Assembly (NCBI GenBank): GCA_011799875.1
Contig: CM022298.1
Coordinates: forward strand, 49,165,375 to 49,229,374
Length of the DNA: 64,000 nt
From: Thinopyrum elongatum
Taxonomy: Eukaryota > Streptophyta > Magnoliopsida > Poales > Poaceae
Direction of reading: 5' to 3'
A model generated the notes under the pieces. The model had not been told where the DNA came from. It worked only from the letters and a program-made list of their open reading frames with translations, and did no database searches. Of the stretch, positions 33,922 to 46,190 are shown in pieces; the stretch's first letter is position 1; each line of letters starts with the position of its first letter. The position numbers and the translations under genes are program-made.

Positions 33922-34984
33922 CTAGAGAAGATTTGATGCAGCCATTTCTTATGCGCGGATTCCCTTGGGCTCCATGCGGGCACCGGCACAGGTGCCCTCC
34001 TGCCGTGTTGGTGCACTCGCCATAGCACATGTCCGGAAGCTTGCACTCATCGATGTCTTGGCATCCGCCGGAGAGGTATGGGTTGCCCTGGCACACGTTG
34101 CCGCTCCGGTAGATGCCGGAGACGTTGTGGCAGGAGGCATGACTGCTCCGGCACGCGCTCCTCCGTGCGTCCACAGGACAGCCCGACGTCGGCACCCCTG
34201 GCAGCACTGCCGGCTTCGAATCCACCGCGAAATCGAGGACGACGGGTACCGCTGGCTGCCTCAAGGGCGAGTACCCAGGGGAGTCGTTGAGGAGCGCGGC
34301 GGCGGCGCCGTCGAACCACCCTCGCTCGGCGATGCGTACCGCGATGGGCAGCCTGTCGGAATACTCGTTGCTCGAGTCCAGCGACTTGATCTCCACGCCG
34401 TATGACGGGCGGCCGATGGTGATGGGTGTGTCGCAGCAGCCGATACCGGAGCAGGCGCCACCGCCATAGCCAGTGGAACTCGTCACGGCCCCCGTCCACT
34501 TGTCGTTGATGGAGCAGAAGGAGGAGCAGCAGCTGACGACGTTGCCGCCGCCGTGCCCGAGCAGCGTGGCCTGCACGTTGCACCCCGTCACGACGAACTG
34601 GTTGCGCGCCTCTGACAACACGTACGGGCCACCGGCGCTGAGGCCGCCCCACGTTCCGTTGCCGTCCAGGCCCCCGGAGAAGGTGAGCTTGACCTGGCCC
34701 GCGCTGTCCACGACTCGCAACGTGGAGTTGTCCAGGGAGATCTCCAGGACCTGGAGGTCACCGCCCACGAGCAGCCGCGGCTCCCGGCCGCGCGTCTGAT
34801 CGCAGGTGAGGTTGAACCCCGGCCGGTGGCACCCATCGCCGATGCCAAACGGGTAGGGCACGCTCACGCCGCCGCAGCTGGTCGGGCAGCGTGGTGGCGG
34901 CCCTGCACCTGGCATAACCTGAGCCGCTGCCGTCGAGAGGCCGAGCTGCAGCAACAACACCGTCAACGCGGCTGCCGGAATCAT
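33922..34984 (-). CDS. Wall-associated kinase, exon 1 (signal peptide, GUB_WAK, EGF)
   Basis: This exon encodes about 354 residues of a receptor ectodomain. ATG 34984-34982 opens a signal peptide (MIPAAALTVLLLQLGLSTAA). A cysteine-rich galacturonan-binding (GUB_WAK) module follows (CPTSCGGVSVPYPFGIGDGC), then a long middle region with many Cys, then a calcium-binding EGF module (DIDECKLPDMCYGECTNTAG ... RNGC) at about residues 308-349. The exon ends with donor ctag/gtgagc at 33922. Family members bind pectin in the cell wall and signal through a cytoplasmic kinase, here exon 2. The exon is fully open. A weak TATA-like tctatatt lies about 57 bp upstream (35041-35049 complement), and a MITE begins 105 bp upstream. 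Gene identity is strong; the exact orthologue is unknown. Confidence 0.9.
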
Positions 34985-35089
34985 CGCCGCGGGTGATAAA
35001 ATGGTACCGGCCGGTTTTTCGACGAGTGTCTCTCCAACCCAATATAGAACTATCTACAAGTTGAGCAAGTTGGGCGGTATACTCCATTA

Positions 35090-35364
35090 GGGCGGCATGT
35101 ACAATAGTTGATAAGATAGTCTGATCTTAAGTCTTGCATGTAGTTTAGAGATGATAAAAAAACATGTCTATAATGGGTCATCTCTTAGCCTTATCTCCAA
35201 TAACTAGTTATTCCTAAAAATATGGTGAGACAAATTGTGCTAAGAGATCATCTCTTGTCTTCTCTTAAATAAGAGAAGACAAGCCTTTTCTTATGATTTC
35301 TCCCACCTCCACCTCATCATTTATCCTACGTGGCAGTCCTAAGATAGAACCACTGTACATGCCC
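35090..35364. mobile_element. PIF/Harbinger-like MITE, TSD TTA
   Basis: A 275-bp element with terminal inverted repeats related to GGGCATGTACA (left end gggcggcatgtaca, right end tgtacatgccc) and TTA triplets on both sides (35087-35089 and 35365-35367). The 3-bp TTA duplication points to the PIF/Harbinger class. It lies directly upstream of the kinase gene start and may lie in its promoter. Confidence 0.8.
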
Positions 35365-35367
35365 TTA

Positions 35368-36959
35368 TAGAAGCCATAGAGTGAGGGTGACCGCTCTCGG
35401 CTGCTCCCTCGCTTCACCAAACACGCGCGTTGACCGACCTGGTCTAAGGCTGCATGCATGTAAGGGACGTGGAAAACGCGCATGTGTTGCCTACGTGGAA
35501 AATGGAAAGATAAAGAGAAGACGGAGTGGAAAATGGAATGTCTCTTGCCGTGCGGCGAACCAACGAATCACCCTTCTAATGCTAAATTAGTTTGCATGCA
35601 ACGGCAAATCCTCCTCCTCCTCCTCTCTCTCTCTCTCTCTACCTTGCATGCATGCAATGACGTCACCATGATTCCATTTGATGTTTGAAATTCAAAAAGA
35701 ATTATCTCTAAAACGGTTAATTCAATAGATGGACTGTTTTCACCATTGACTTTGTCGCAACGAGATCTTCGAAACTAGATCCCACATTAACATGTTTCGA
35801 TAACTTTTTTTCCGCACATACGTGCCGCATTATATTGTTGCATTTACTTGTCATTTTTCTAACACTTACTTGTCTGACCAAAATAACTTAATTGCCATAT
35901 TTTTTGCAATTGCATGTAAAAAACAACAACTTGACATAATTAAATCGGCATGCACAAAAAAAAGAATTTTTGGCATATTTTATCTTTATCTAATATATTA
36001 ATAAAGGACGAAAGATTTCATAGTTCTCAATACGTTTTTCTTAGTTTTCCATACGAAGTTGGCCCATTGACCGGGCTGAGTTGGGCTTGATCCGCACAGT
36101 CTAAAAATAATTGCTTTGGTGGGGGTTTGACCTCGCAAACTTTCCCTTGTTTAAAGGAGGCTGAAGCCAATCGAGTTGGGCTCTTTCTATGGTTTGAAAC
36201 AAGTTCAATTACATATTATATAGTCCCACCTTGCTGGTTTTCATCACTTTCACCAATTTATATACCTTTGTAAGTTGTCTGGGGAATCAATAAGCTGTTT
36301 CCCGAACCGATCGGATGAGGTCTGATGTGAATCTGATCTCCCTGGGAGCGAAAGAGAGGCCAAGCGGACGGGAGACGTGAGACATAGTGTTGGCTGACTC
36401 TGTGGAGAGAGGGCTCGTGAGAGCGCCATGGCAGGAAGGAATCAGAGAAGGGAGGGCTGCTGCTTGGTGCTTGTGGAAGTGGTGGTTCTCCATGGAGAAG
36501 GCACTGCCCGCGTTCATGGGAAGGGGCAGGGAGGAATTCAGGCGAGAATGGAGCGTCGGCTCGCTGCAGAAAGCCGAAGGGAGGGCAGAAAACGGGAAGG
36601 CAGCTGTGGCCCGGTGATGTCCCAGGAGGAGGGGTCCAAGTGCAGCCGACCTCTGTGCTTGGCGTTGTGGCACTGGGCGGCAGCGACATGGCTGCGGCTT
36701 GGGCAAGCTCGGGAGAAGGCAGGGGGACGAGGTCTACGTCCATGACGGATAGAGCAGACCCACGGAGGACTGGGTCGGCAGGCAAAGACGGTCTGCGAGG
36801 AACGCCTGCCGGTGGCGGGTCACCTTGGTCAAGGCGTCGGTGGTGCTCCGAGGGGTTGCTCCATGGCCCTGGTGTCCTCCTCTTATGAGCGAGAGAGAGA
36901 TTGAGATCGTAATAGACGACGGATGGAAAACGAAAATTCGGGAATCACAGCTTCGAACA
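35368..36959. other. Upstream flank of the kinase gene, no gene recognised
   Basis: Mixed composition. A CTC/CT microsatellite lies at 35609-35641. A GC-richer block at 36290-36890 is open in several frames on both strands, for example 175 codons on the minus strand at 36258-36785 and 105 on the plus at 36428-36745. Neither shows a known domain, so they are not called as genes. Confidence 0.45.
35609..35641 (+). repeat. CTC/CT microsatellite
   Basis: Run of ctc repeats changing to ct repeats. No further meaning seen. Confidence 0.85.
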
Positions 36960-37450
36960 TTTTAAACTCCCGACTATAATTTGCAAACATGAACATTTTT
37001 TTTAAAATTTCTGAACAATTTTTGACATGGGAACATTATTTGAAAGTTCAAAAAATGAAAACATTAACATTTTTTGAAATGGGAACATTTTTGAAAATTT
37101 GTGAAATTTTGGAGCAGAAACATTCCAAACTTTTTTTGAAAGAACACAAACAATTTTTTGAGTAAGCGAACATTTATTGAAAAATGTATGCGGACAGTTT
37201 TGAATTTTTTTGGAAAAATGATCGTCTTTGACTTTTTATCATTTTCTAGAAGCAAGATTTTTTTTTGAAAATCATGAACATTTGTTTAACACCCGAAATT
37301 TTTTTGAAAAGTTGTGAAAATTTTGAACAAGAATATTTTTTGAAAATCATGAACATTTTTCGAATTTATGAACAATTTTTGAAAAACGACTATTTTTGAA
37401 ATTTTGAATATTTTCCAAAGGCAAGAATATTTTTCTAACATGAACTTAAT
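36960..37450. repeat. AT-rich degenerate repeats with gaacattttttgaaa core
   Basis: Many irregular copies of a gaacattttt(t)gaaa phrase over about 490 bp. This type of low-complexity tract is common in grass intergenic DNA, often next to transposons. A perfect 20-bp palindrome, ggaaccttctagaaggttcc, follows at 37564-37583. Minus-strand Phe/Lys-rich ORFs here are artefacts. Confidence 0.6.
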
Positions 37451-37947
37451 TTTAAAAAGGTAAAATAACCTTGAAAAGGAAAAAACAAAAAAAGTAACCG
37501 AAAACGAAAAACACAAAAGAAAAAAAAAGAAAACATAAAAACCATTTTAAAAAGCCGGTTCAGGGAACCTTCTAGAAGGTTCCAAAACCAGCTGGCTAGT
37601 TGCGATTGTACGCTCAAAAACTGGGCCGGTCCATCACGTCACTGCTCGGTCGCTCGCCTATGCGAAGCGCCAGCAGTTTGACGCAAAGAGCGTCAAATAG
37701 GATTTTCCATTGCATATACAAGTCCTAAATGTAACTTTTTTTTTTGAGGGGTGAATCCTAGACATGACTGATGTGGACTAGCAGCACCTGTTTTTTTTTA
37801 GGATCCGGTCTGTTTCTTCGTGCGTCATAATAGTTAGGTAAAATGGGCCTTTTGCCTGATGGGATGCAGGAAAAAAGGAAATAAAGGGTAAAAGCTGCAT
37901 AAGAATTTGAGCTGCAATATTAGTTAGGTAAATTTGTATGTGAAGAC
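37451..37947. other. Flank left of the copia solo LTR
   Basis: Non-coding sequence with an A-rich tract and the palindrome noted at 37564. It ends in AAGAC (37943-37947), the left target-site duplication of the next element. No gene seen. Confidence 0.5.
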
Positions 37948-38108
37948 TGAAGGAAATATGCCCTAGAGGCAATAATAAAATTGTTATTTTATATTTTCTT
38001 ATTCATGATAAAAGTTTATTATTCATGCTACAATTGTATTGATAGAAAACTTAAATACATGTGTGAATACATAAACAAATACCATGTCCCTAGTAAGCCT
38101 CTACTAGA
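37948..38108 (+). mobile_element. Copia (Angela/BARE/WIS-like) solo LTR, left piece
   Basis: Starts TGAAGGAAATATGCCCTAGA, the classic start of this copia LTR group, and breaks off after aagcctctactaga where element E begins. The sequence resumes at 57409. The joined length is about 1.78 kb, fitting a full LTR of this family. Confidence 0.88.
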
Positions 38109-41100
38109 TGTGACGCCCCCGGCTTAATCATGCACTAATCATACACCCAAATGCACACGATCAAGCCTAAGGACTCACTTGAAGATATCACAAAACAACT
38201 CTAAAACATAAATAAAGTCATACAAGCTTTATATTACAAGTCAGGGCCTCGAGGGCTCGAATACATAGCTCGATGGCATACAAGCGTCAGCGGAAGCATC
38301 AGATATCTGTGTAGAGATATTACAGAGGAACAGATAAGCCTTTAGAAAGGCGGGGCAAAATAAAAAGTTACGATCGAAAGGCGTAGGCCTCCTGCCTAGG
38401 AGCCCCCAAACCTACTCCTGGTCGTCAACCATCTCGAAGTAGTAGCCATCCTCGGGGTGGTAGAAGTAGTCGTCGGCGGGGCAGCGTTCTCAGGGGCTCC
38501 GTCATCTGGTCACGACAAACTAGTATAGGGAGAAAAAGAAAGCAAAGCAACCGTGAGTACTCCGAAGTACTCAGCAAGCAAGGATCTACACTACATATGC
38601 AACATTATCAGAGGGAGGCTGTATATGTGGACTGGGCTGCAGAAATGCCAGAATAGAGAGAAGGCCTAGTCCTATCGAAGACTAGCATCTTCAGCATGTT
38701 TTAAACATCTTCAACGATCTTGCAGCATTAGAAGAGTACAGTATAGCATAATGTAAGTAGTAGTAGAATCAGGTAACAGTCTCGCCCAGAGATCCTTCCT
38801 CGTCTCCCTGCGAGAAAGCGATCCCGAAGCCATCATATCCAGTTATCATCTCAAGTTCTAGTTGTATCGATCGGGATACAACTCCGAGTGTCCTTTACCG
38901 TAGGACCGGCTATCGATAGATGTGTTCTTCCCTGCAGGGGTGCACCAACTTACCAACCACGCTCGCTTAACTCCGGCCGGACACACTTTCCTGGGTCATG
39001 CCCGGCCTCGGCCAAACGACACACCGCAGCCCTACCTACAGCTCAGCAGAGAGACCCCCGCCGGTCTACCTCCTAAGCGCAAGGGGGTCTTGGGCCATCG
39101 CCCCTCGCCCTCCGGGTCGTTGCGTGCAGGGCGAACCAGGCTCCACCACTACCGGATGGTGCCGGCCCAGCCCGGCCGCAGTGCTGAACTGGACGTCTGT
39201 CAGAGCTTTCGGCTGATGCTACGATGCAGAGTGCCCATAATTATTCCCACGTGATGGTTAGTGCTATCAGGCCGTAGGCCTGCTCAGATCAAATATCCAA
39301 ATCGTTAGAGGACTAGGGGCTTGTGGTAACGAGCAGAGACTCATGATCGATGTGACCCCGTCGCCCCATCTCGAGGACTTGCTGCAAGGGCTAAGAATGC
39401 CCGGCCGCGCCTCGTAAGATAAATCACGGGTATCTATCCATCATTCGCGGGTACCCCTCAGGGTCGACCCGCCTTTCCAAGTATAAGTAACATCAGTTAT
39501 GTAGGGCATCCGTGTGGCTACCATATCAAGGGGGAATCTGAGGCATCACCCTCGTTGGACTCCCACCTGATGTAATAACGAGGTGGACGTAGGAGGAATC
39601 ACCCTCCAGGTCCACACGTGAGGTGTTGCACGACTTCGTTGTTATCGGGGTGGTGTTGGAGGAATCACCCTCTCTGACCACGACCGAATATCTAATCTAC
39701 AAGGTGTAGGAGATATGCCCTAGAGGCAATAATAAATATTATTGATTATCTCCCTGTTCATAATTATGTTTATGTTCCATGCTATAACTGCAATGATTCT
39801 CGAGTCTGCAAATAAAACGAGGCTTGGAGGAAGACTCATATGCACGTGTGGGATAATAAACGATAAAATGTATTCCTAGTCAAGCCTCTATGACTGGCTC
39901 AAGTGTTGCATAATGGTTCTGTTTTCCTGATCATGGGCATGTCTATGCTAGCAACTTTGAGGGCACAATGTTAAAAGAACATTTGTGTTGAATCGACTCG
40001 AATCGATGTTATGCTATGAGTTACATTCGTCACAAGTTAATGGTTAATAACACAGAGATGGTTAATGTTTGCATGATTCCTTAGACCTTGAGAGTATCGA
40101 GTTTCTTCATGCTTTCTTCATGAACTTTGGGGTTTGTTAAACGTCATCCGTAAATGGGTGGCTATTACGGCGGCTTACGGGTTCATGGAAAAGTGTGTCA
40201 AGTAACTTGATAGCTCAAGATTGGGATTTGCTCCTCCGACGATGGGGAGATATCTCTGGGCCCTCTCGGTGTTACAGTATCCATCATCGTCTGGCCAGAC
40301 ACTTTGTGATTTGATCACGGGGATGTCGGAACACGGTAACGAGAAAAGAGAACAATACCGGTAACGAGGTGACAGGCATAGTGGACAAGTTGTTGATCGA
40401 CGGGGATGCCATCATATCTCACCTCAGGTATTTCTAACATATCGCGAAGCAACAGGAATAGCACACGGCAACTGGAGGTTCACTCGAATATTCATTCGTG
40501 TGGGTATAGGGGTCAATATGGGTGTCCACGGCTCCGATGTTGATCATTGATAGGAAAGAGATACGGTCATGTCTATACTTCACCGAACCTATAGGGTCAC
40601 ACGCTTAAGGGTCATCTATCTGCTGAATACTAGACAGGGAGTCTAAGAGAAAATCACCGAAAAAGTTTCGGACGCAACGGAAAAGTTCCGAAAAGAGAGG
40701 TCACCGGATGAGTTCCGGTGATACTGAAAAGTTGTTTCAGAGGATACCATAAAGTCAAATTGGTTTCGGCACATACCTGATAATTCTTGGAGGGTGCCAG
40801 AATCATTCTGGAAACTTCTGGGAATTTTCCGGGATGAAAACCGGAAATGTTCCGGAGCTGCCAGAACCGCTTCAGATGCTTTTCGCAGATGAAATCACTA
40901 ATCTGGAATTGTTCCAGAACGCGTTGAAAATTATTTTAGTGGGTACTAGAACTGTTCTAAGCCCACATAAATATTTTCAATTCGAACGGACGCTGAAAAA
41001 TGTCATCGTGAATAGTGAAAGCACTTTTTGGGAATTTTTACGGAAAGCACCTTTTGGGAAATTTCCCAAAAGGCTTCTAGAAGCCTTGGGCACTAAGGAA

Positions 41101-44100
41101 GCCCCCTTGGGGGGGGCCCCCAAGGGGTGGCCGGCCATGGAGGGTGGAGCTCCATGGAGCTCCACATGGCACTCCTTTTTGCTTTATTCTTTATGTAAAT
41201 GACATAAAGTGGGGGTACTTTTGGTATTTGTGAATGCCAACTTTACCCCTTGGCTTTCCTTTAAATAGAGGAGAGTGGGCTGCCCACAAACCTCATCCCT
41301 TCTCACATACACATGCCATGCAATGATCTGGCTTCTCTCTCCCTCCCCGCGAAATAGTTTCGCAGAGCCAAAAGGCTGTCTGAGTTCCGGTGGGAACTAG
41401 TTCTGGACGGCGAAGCCCGGCCGGATAGATGACACCGTATGTGTGCAACTCTGTAGAGAGGTCGTAGTTTCGATCTTAGTGCCCGAGGGGCTGTTCGAGA
41501 GTGCCTCCCGAAGGGCTGTCCAAGTGACGGTCCGAGTTCTGTGAGTCTTCCCGAAGGGCTGTCCGAGTGACCGTCCGAGTTTCGAAGGTCCTCCCGAAGG
41601 GCTGTCCGTGACACTGTCCGGGGGACTGTCCGACCGCCTCCTGGAGGGCTGTCCGAGTGGCGGATGAGGGTATACATCCTCGCGGTTGTGAGGTTGTAAA
41701 TCCTAGCTGCGGGGATCTGCACCGCCAATCGTCATCGACTCTTCTTCCGCTGCGCTACGAGTCGGTAACGAAAATGATCAAACCTTGTATGCAGTCTCCA
41801 TAGTGGTCCTGGGCAGGTGCGTAGGTCGGAAATTTTTTGTTTTCTGCTGCGTTACCCTACACAAGGTTATCATCAGAAGTGCTGACGAGGAATCACCCTC
41901 GGCACTCGATAGTAACCCAGTAGTGTCGAGCAACTAAGGAGGAAGTGAGGTGCGGTGCCGGGTCCTGGTCTTCGATCCCGTTGATCGGGTCTTCTGATAC
42001 TCCAGCGGGGCAGTCGGGATAAGTGGGGTCACTGATGGGGCTCTACCCAGTCTATTCTAAACAGTTTAGGATGAGCAAGTAGGTATCAACAGCAGGTTAC
42101 AATAAACAGGCTATGCAACAGAAATAGAATAACAGTAACAGTAGCAAAATTCTAATGCAAGCATGAGAAAATAGAATAGGCGATATAGAGGTGATCAAAG
42201 GGGGGGCTTGCCTAGTTGCTCTGCAGCAAAGGCAAGGTCATCAGGGTTCGTCGATCTCCGGAGCTGCATCGGTACCGGGCTCTATCGAGAGAGAAGAGGG
42301 GGAGGAAACAGTATAAATACAAGGAAGACAAAGCAACACAGAGCAGGCTACGCTAACGTGCGGTGCAGGGCTGCCTAAAAGCATGTCTAAGGCATAATAG
42401 TTATTTTTAGGGTTAAAGTTGCAATTATTTACCGGTGGTTAAGCACTATTCATCTACCGAAAACAGGCTAAAAGTTACGGGTTCACCTCCGTAAACAGTC
42501 CCGACGCGGAAACAGACGGCATAGTCAGCTTCGTCTCGTTGTTCTGATCAACTTTCATGTACAACGTTTTTCGATCCGGGCTACGGTTTATTTTCTATGA
42601 ATTTCTAAAGTTTTAATCATTTTCTGAATTTATTTATCTATTTAATTTAACATTATCCAAAACAGTAATGGTAAGCGCTAAATGCACCCGGTGCAGTGCA
42701 CCAGAGATGCGCCAGAGGGGCTGACAGGTGGGGCCAGGTCAATGCTGACTAAACAGTCAGCCTTGACCACGTTGACTGGTCAAAGAGCCCACTGGACCCA
42801 CCTGCCAGTGACTGGACTCGTCCAGTCAGCTGGTTTGACTGGTCGGCGGGTCCAGCGGGACCCGTGCGTCAGTGACAGTGAGTGACTAAACAATCTTAAT
42901 TATTACTAACCGGAATTAATTAGCAGGGGCCCCACAAACCAGTGTCTAGACTAAAAAGAACCGTTATTTCGGTGGGGCCCGAACGACAGTGACTCATTAC
43001 GTTTAGTTAGCGGTTAATTAAGTCAACTAATGATGCCTCGTAGGACGTTCAACGCCGGCGACTACAGCGCGCGACGGACGATCGTCGGCGGCGTCTCCGG
43101 TGGCCATTCGAGCGGCGGAGGGCAGGGATCGGACGAGCGCAGCGGCGCGCATCCGATGGTCCAAGCGGCTCGAGCGGTGGTGGGCTAAAACGGCGACGGC
43201 AACGGTGGTGAGCGGCGGCCGGAGCTCGGTCTCGGCAGCAACTGAGCTACCGAACGCGGCGAGGAGTGAGGGGGAGTTGAGGAGGACCGGGTTCTCACAG
43301 GGGAGCTCGCAGTTGACTCGGGGAAGCAGAAGAGGGCGAGGTGGCGTAGATCGCCGATGAAGACGTGCGCCGGCCGGATTAGAAGAAGAAGACGTGGCCG
43401 ACGACGATGCAGCCCCTTGGCCTCGATCCAGCGGTGAGGTCGAAGCAGCAGTCTACGGCGGGCCTCCCGGACTACAGGGAGGGGCTCGAGGTGCCCGGTG
43501 GCCGCAAGCACGACGATGGCACGGCGGCGGCTGCGTACTGGCAAGGAGGAAAGGGAGAAGGGGCGCGAGGAAGGAGAGGGCGTGGGGGATCGAGGGAGAG
43601 AGGGGGAAAAGGAGGAGGCGACCAGGGGGAACGGCTCGGGATCGTCCTTATCCCCTCCGGTCTCCTGTCTCGTCGCGGTGGCGAGCGGCAAGCGGTGCGG
43701 CGAGCACGGCCATGGAGACGGCGACACGGAGGGAGGAGTTGGTGGAGATGGGCTGGGCTGGGCTGGCTCGGCACAGTAACCAGGTAAGTGTGCTGCCTCT
43801 TCTCTTTTTCTGTTTTTTTTTTTGGTTTTATTAATTAACAGAGAGACAATAGAATTATTTTTGGCGGCCTAATCATTTTAGGGAAAGTTGAGTTTGGCCC
43901 AAAATATCATTTGCTATTTATGGCACTGCCACAAATATTTTGGAGACTAGCAGAATTTTATTTGTAATATTCATAACTAAAATAGCATTTTAAAATGCTG
44001 AAACTGCCCTGAATTAATTACTACTGTTCATCTTTGTATAAGAGTGATGTTGTGTTCCTTAACATATAATTGTTTTGGAAAATTTGCAGGATGTTGAACA

Positions 44101-44267
44101 TTTTTCCTTCAACTTTTGTGCAACTTTATTTTGCACTTGATTTGGAGTTGATTTTCAGAGAGGAAATTTGAAATGAAGTATTTAACCATATGATCAAGCA
44201 TAGAATAAGGTGATGACTAGGCATAATTATCATTATGTCACAGTGCTTATTACACAGGGGTGTTACA
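38109..44267 (-). repeat. 3' LTR of element E (interrupted)
   Basis: Two pieces, 38109-39704 and 41867-44267, split by the solo LTR at 39705-41861. The GC-rich part (about 43030-43783) is open in several frames on both strands but matches no protein, and its frames differ from the sister LTR, so no gene is called. Confidence 0.9.
39705..41861 (+). mobile_element. Copia solo LTR with TSD CAAGG, nested in element E LTR
   Basis: A 2157-bp LTR, TGTAGGAGATATGCCCTAGA to GTTACCCTACA, flanked by perfect CAAGG at 39700-39704 and 41862-41866. The sister LTR of element E shows the empty site with a single CAAGG at 55007-55011. It is the same family as 15817-17990. Confidence 0.95.
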
Positions 44268-44269
44268 AA

Positions 44270-44281
44270 TTCTCCTCCTCT
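44270..44281 (-). other. Polypurine tract of element E
   Basis: On the minus strand the bases AGAGGAGGAGAA lie two bases before the 3' LTR terminus. This is where plus-strand DNA synthesis would start. Confidence 0.7.
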
Positions 44282-44305
44282 AAAAGAAATTCTCGTCCCG
44301 AGAAT

Positions 44306-45837
44306 TCAGGAGGTAGAAGGAAAGAGGTCGGGGTATTCCTTGCGAAGATGATCCTCTCGTTCCCAAGTGGCTTCATCTTCAGTATGATTTGACCACTGCA
44401 CTTTCAGGAACTTGGTAACCCTCTGACGAGTGCGACGTTCAGCTTCATCGAGAATGCGGATCGGATGCTCCTTATAAGATAGGTCATGTTGCAAATCGAG
44501 CATCTCGTGGTCCACTGCACGGTGCGGAGATTCCTTGAAGCATTTGCGAAGCTGCGACAGGTGGAAGACGTCGTGGATATGTGAGAATTGCTGTGGCAAC
44601 TCCAGTTTATATGCCACCTGTCCACGTCTAGCCGCAATGCGAAAGGGACCAATATAGCGAGGAGCTAGCTTGCCCTTGATTCCGAATCGACGGGTGCCCT
44701 TCATAGGAGTAACATGAAGATAAGATTGATCACCAGGTGATAGATCAAACCCCATCGTTTGCGATCATAGTTGCTCTTCTGGCGGTCCTGAGCCGCCTTG
44801 AGATTTTCTCGAATGATACGGACTTGTTCTTCAGCGTGTTGAATAATGTCCGGTCCAACGAGAGGTCGTTCCACAGTTTCTGACCAATTCAGAGGGGTTC
44901 GACACTTACGGCCATATAGCACTTCGAATGGAGCCATCTTCAAACTGGCTTGATAACTGTTATTATAAGAGAATTCGGCAAATGGGAGAGATTCTTCCCA
45001 CTTCTTACCGAATGATATAACACAAGCGCGAAGCATATCTTCAAGCACTTGGTTAACTCGCTCAACTTGGCCTTGGGATTGGGGATGATAAGCTGAACTC
45101 CATGTAATGTGCGTCCCCATAGCTTCTTGGAAACTTTCCCAGAACTTGGACATGAAAAGACCGCCACGGTCCGAACTGATCTCCTTCGGAATACCGTGGA
45201 GTGAAACAATTCTGGAGATATACAACTCTGCTAACTGACTAGCAGTGATCGTCTCCTTGACAGGCAGAAAGTGTGCAACTTTGGAAAGTTGGTCGACGAC
45301 GACAAGAATAGCATCGTGACCCTTCTGTGACTTGGGAAGGCCAGTAATGAAATCCATCTGAACCTTATCCCATTTCCATAAAGGGATAGGAAGTGGTTGC
45401 AGAATTCCAGCAGGCTTCTGATGTTCTGCTTTAACGCGAGGGCAAACATCACATTCAGCAACGTAGCGAGCAATATCCTGCTTCATCCTAGACCACCAGT
45501 ACCTTTGACGGAGATCACGATACATTTTGGTGCTACCCGGATGAATAGACAGTGGTGTATCATGTGCCTCCTTCATGACCTTGTCAGTCATAAGCTCGAA
45601 GCGAGGTACCACAATGCGGTCTCTGAAGTACAAGGTTCCATCTTCAGACAGCGAGAAATCCCTGTACTTTTCAAGGTGAAGATCTTTCTTCATCAAATCA
45701 ACTTCAGCATCTTTAGCTTGTGCACTCTTAAGAGCCTTCTCAAGGTCTGGTTCAACAACCAAGCTTTTTAGGTATCCTTGAGGAACTATCTCGAGATTTA
45801 GCTTTCGAAGCTCTTCATACAGGAGTGGCTGCTCTAG
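44306..45837 (-). pseudogene. Element E integrase and chromodomain
   Basis: The frame 45837-44701 carries the HHCC zinc finger (HDTPLSIHPGSTKMYRD ... CDVCPRVK) and the DDE core: MDFITGLP, SSDRGG, GQVERVNQ. A second frame, 44755-44306, overlaps its end and carries the GPY/F module (KLAPRYIGPFRI) and a chromodomain-like tail (HPIRILDEAERRTR ... ATWEREDHLRKEYP). A frameshift in the overlap separates the two. An in-frame TAG at 45838-45840 also cuts it from RNase H. The enzyme would insert element cDNA, and the chromodomain would steer it to heterochromatin, as known for chromoviruses. Confidence 0.88.
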
Positions 45838-46190
45838 CTAGACTTCAAGTTCACAGCAATAGGATTTACGGCTCAATGCATCAGCCATTACATTAGCCTT
45901 TCCAGGGGTATAAGAAATACCCAAATCATAATCCGCAATAGTCTCCATCCATCTTTGCTGACGGAGGTTTAGAGATGGCTGAGTGAACAAGTACTTCAGA
46001 CTTTTATGATCCGTGTATATCTCGCAACGATTACCGAGGAGGTAATGTCGCCACAACTTCAGTGCATAGAGGACCGCAGCTAGTTCTAGATCATGTACTG
46101 GATAGTTCTCCTCATGCGGGCGCAACTGTCGAGAGCCATAAGCAATCACTTTACGCTCTTGCATTAGGACACAGCCTAATCCTTCACGGG
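45838..46190 (-). pseudogene. Element E RNase H, 3' portion
   Basis: Continues the RNase H domain after the nested [52 protein letters not shown]. It ends at TAG 45838-45840 after CCELEV. The upstream part of the same domain ends at 50284. RNase H degrades the RNA strand of the RNA-DNA hybrid during reverse transcription. Confidence 0.88.

Noticed and set aside
33965..34652. Long ORFs in other frames across kinase exon 1
   Set aside because: Shadows of the GC-rich kinase exon; Arg/Ala-rich and without domains.
36258..36785. 175-codon minus-strand ORF upstream of the kinase gene
   Set aside because: Overlaps several plus-strand open frames in GC-rich DNA; Pro/Ser-rich and without any recognisable domain or splice context.
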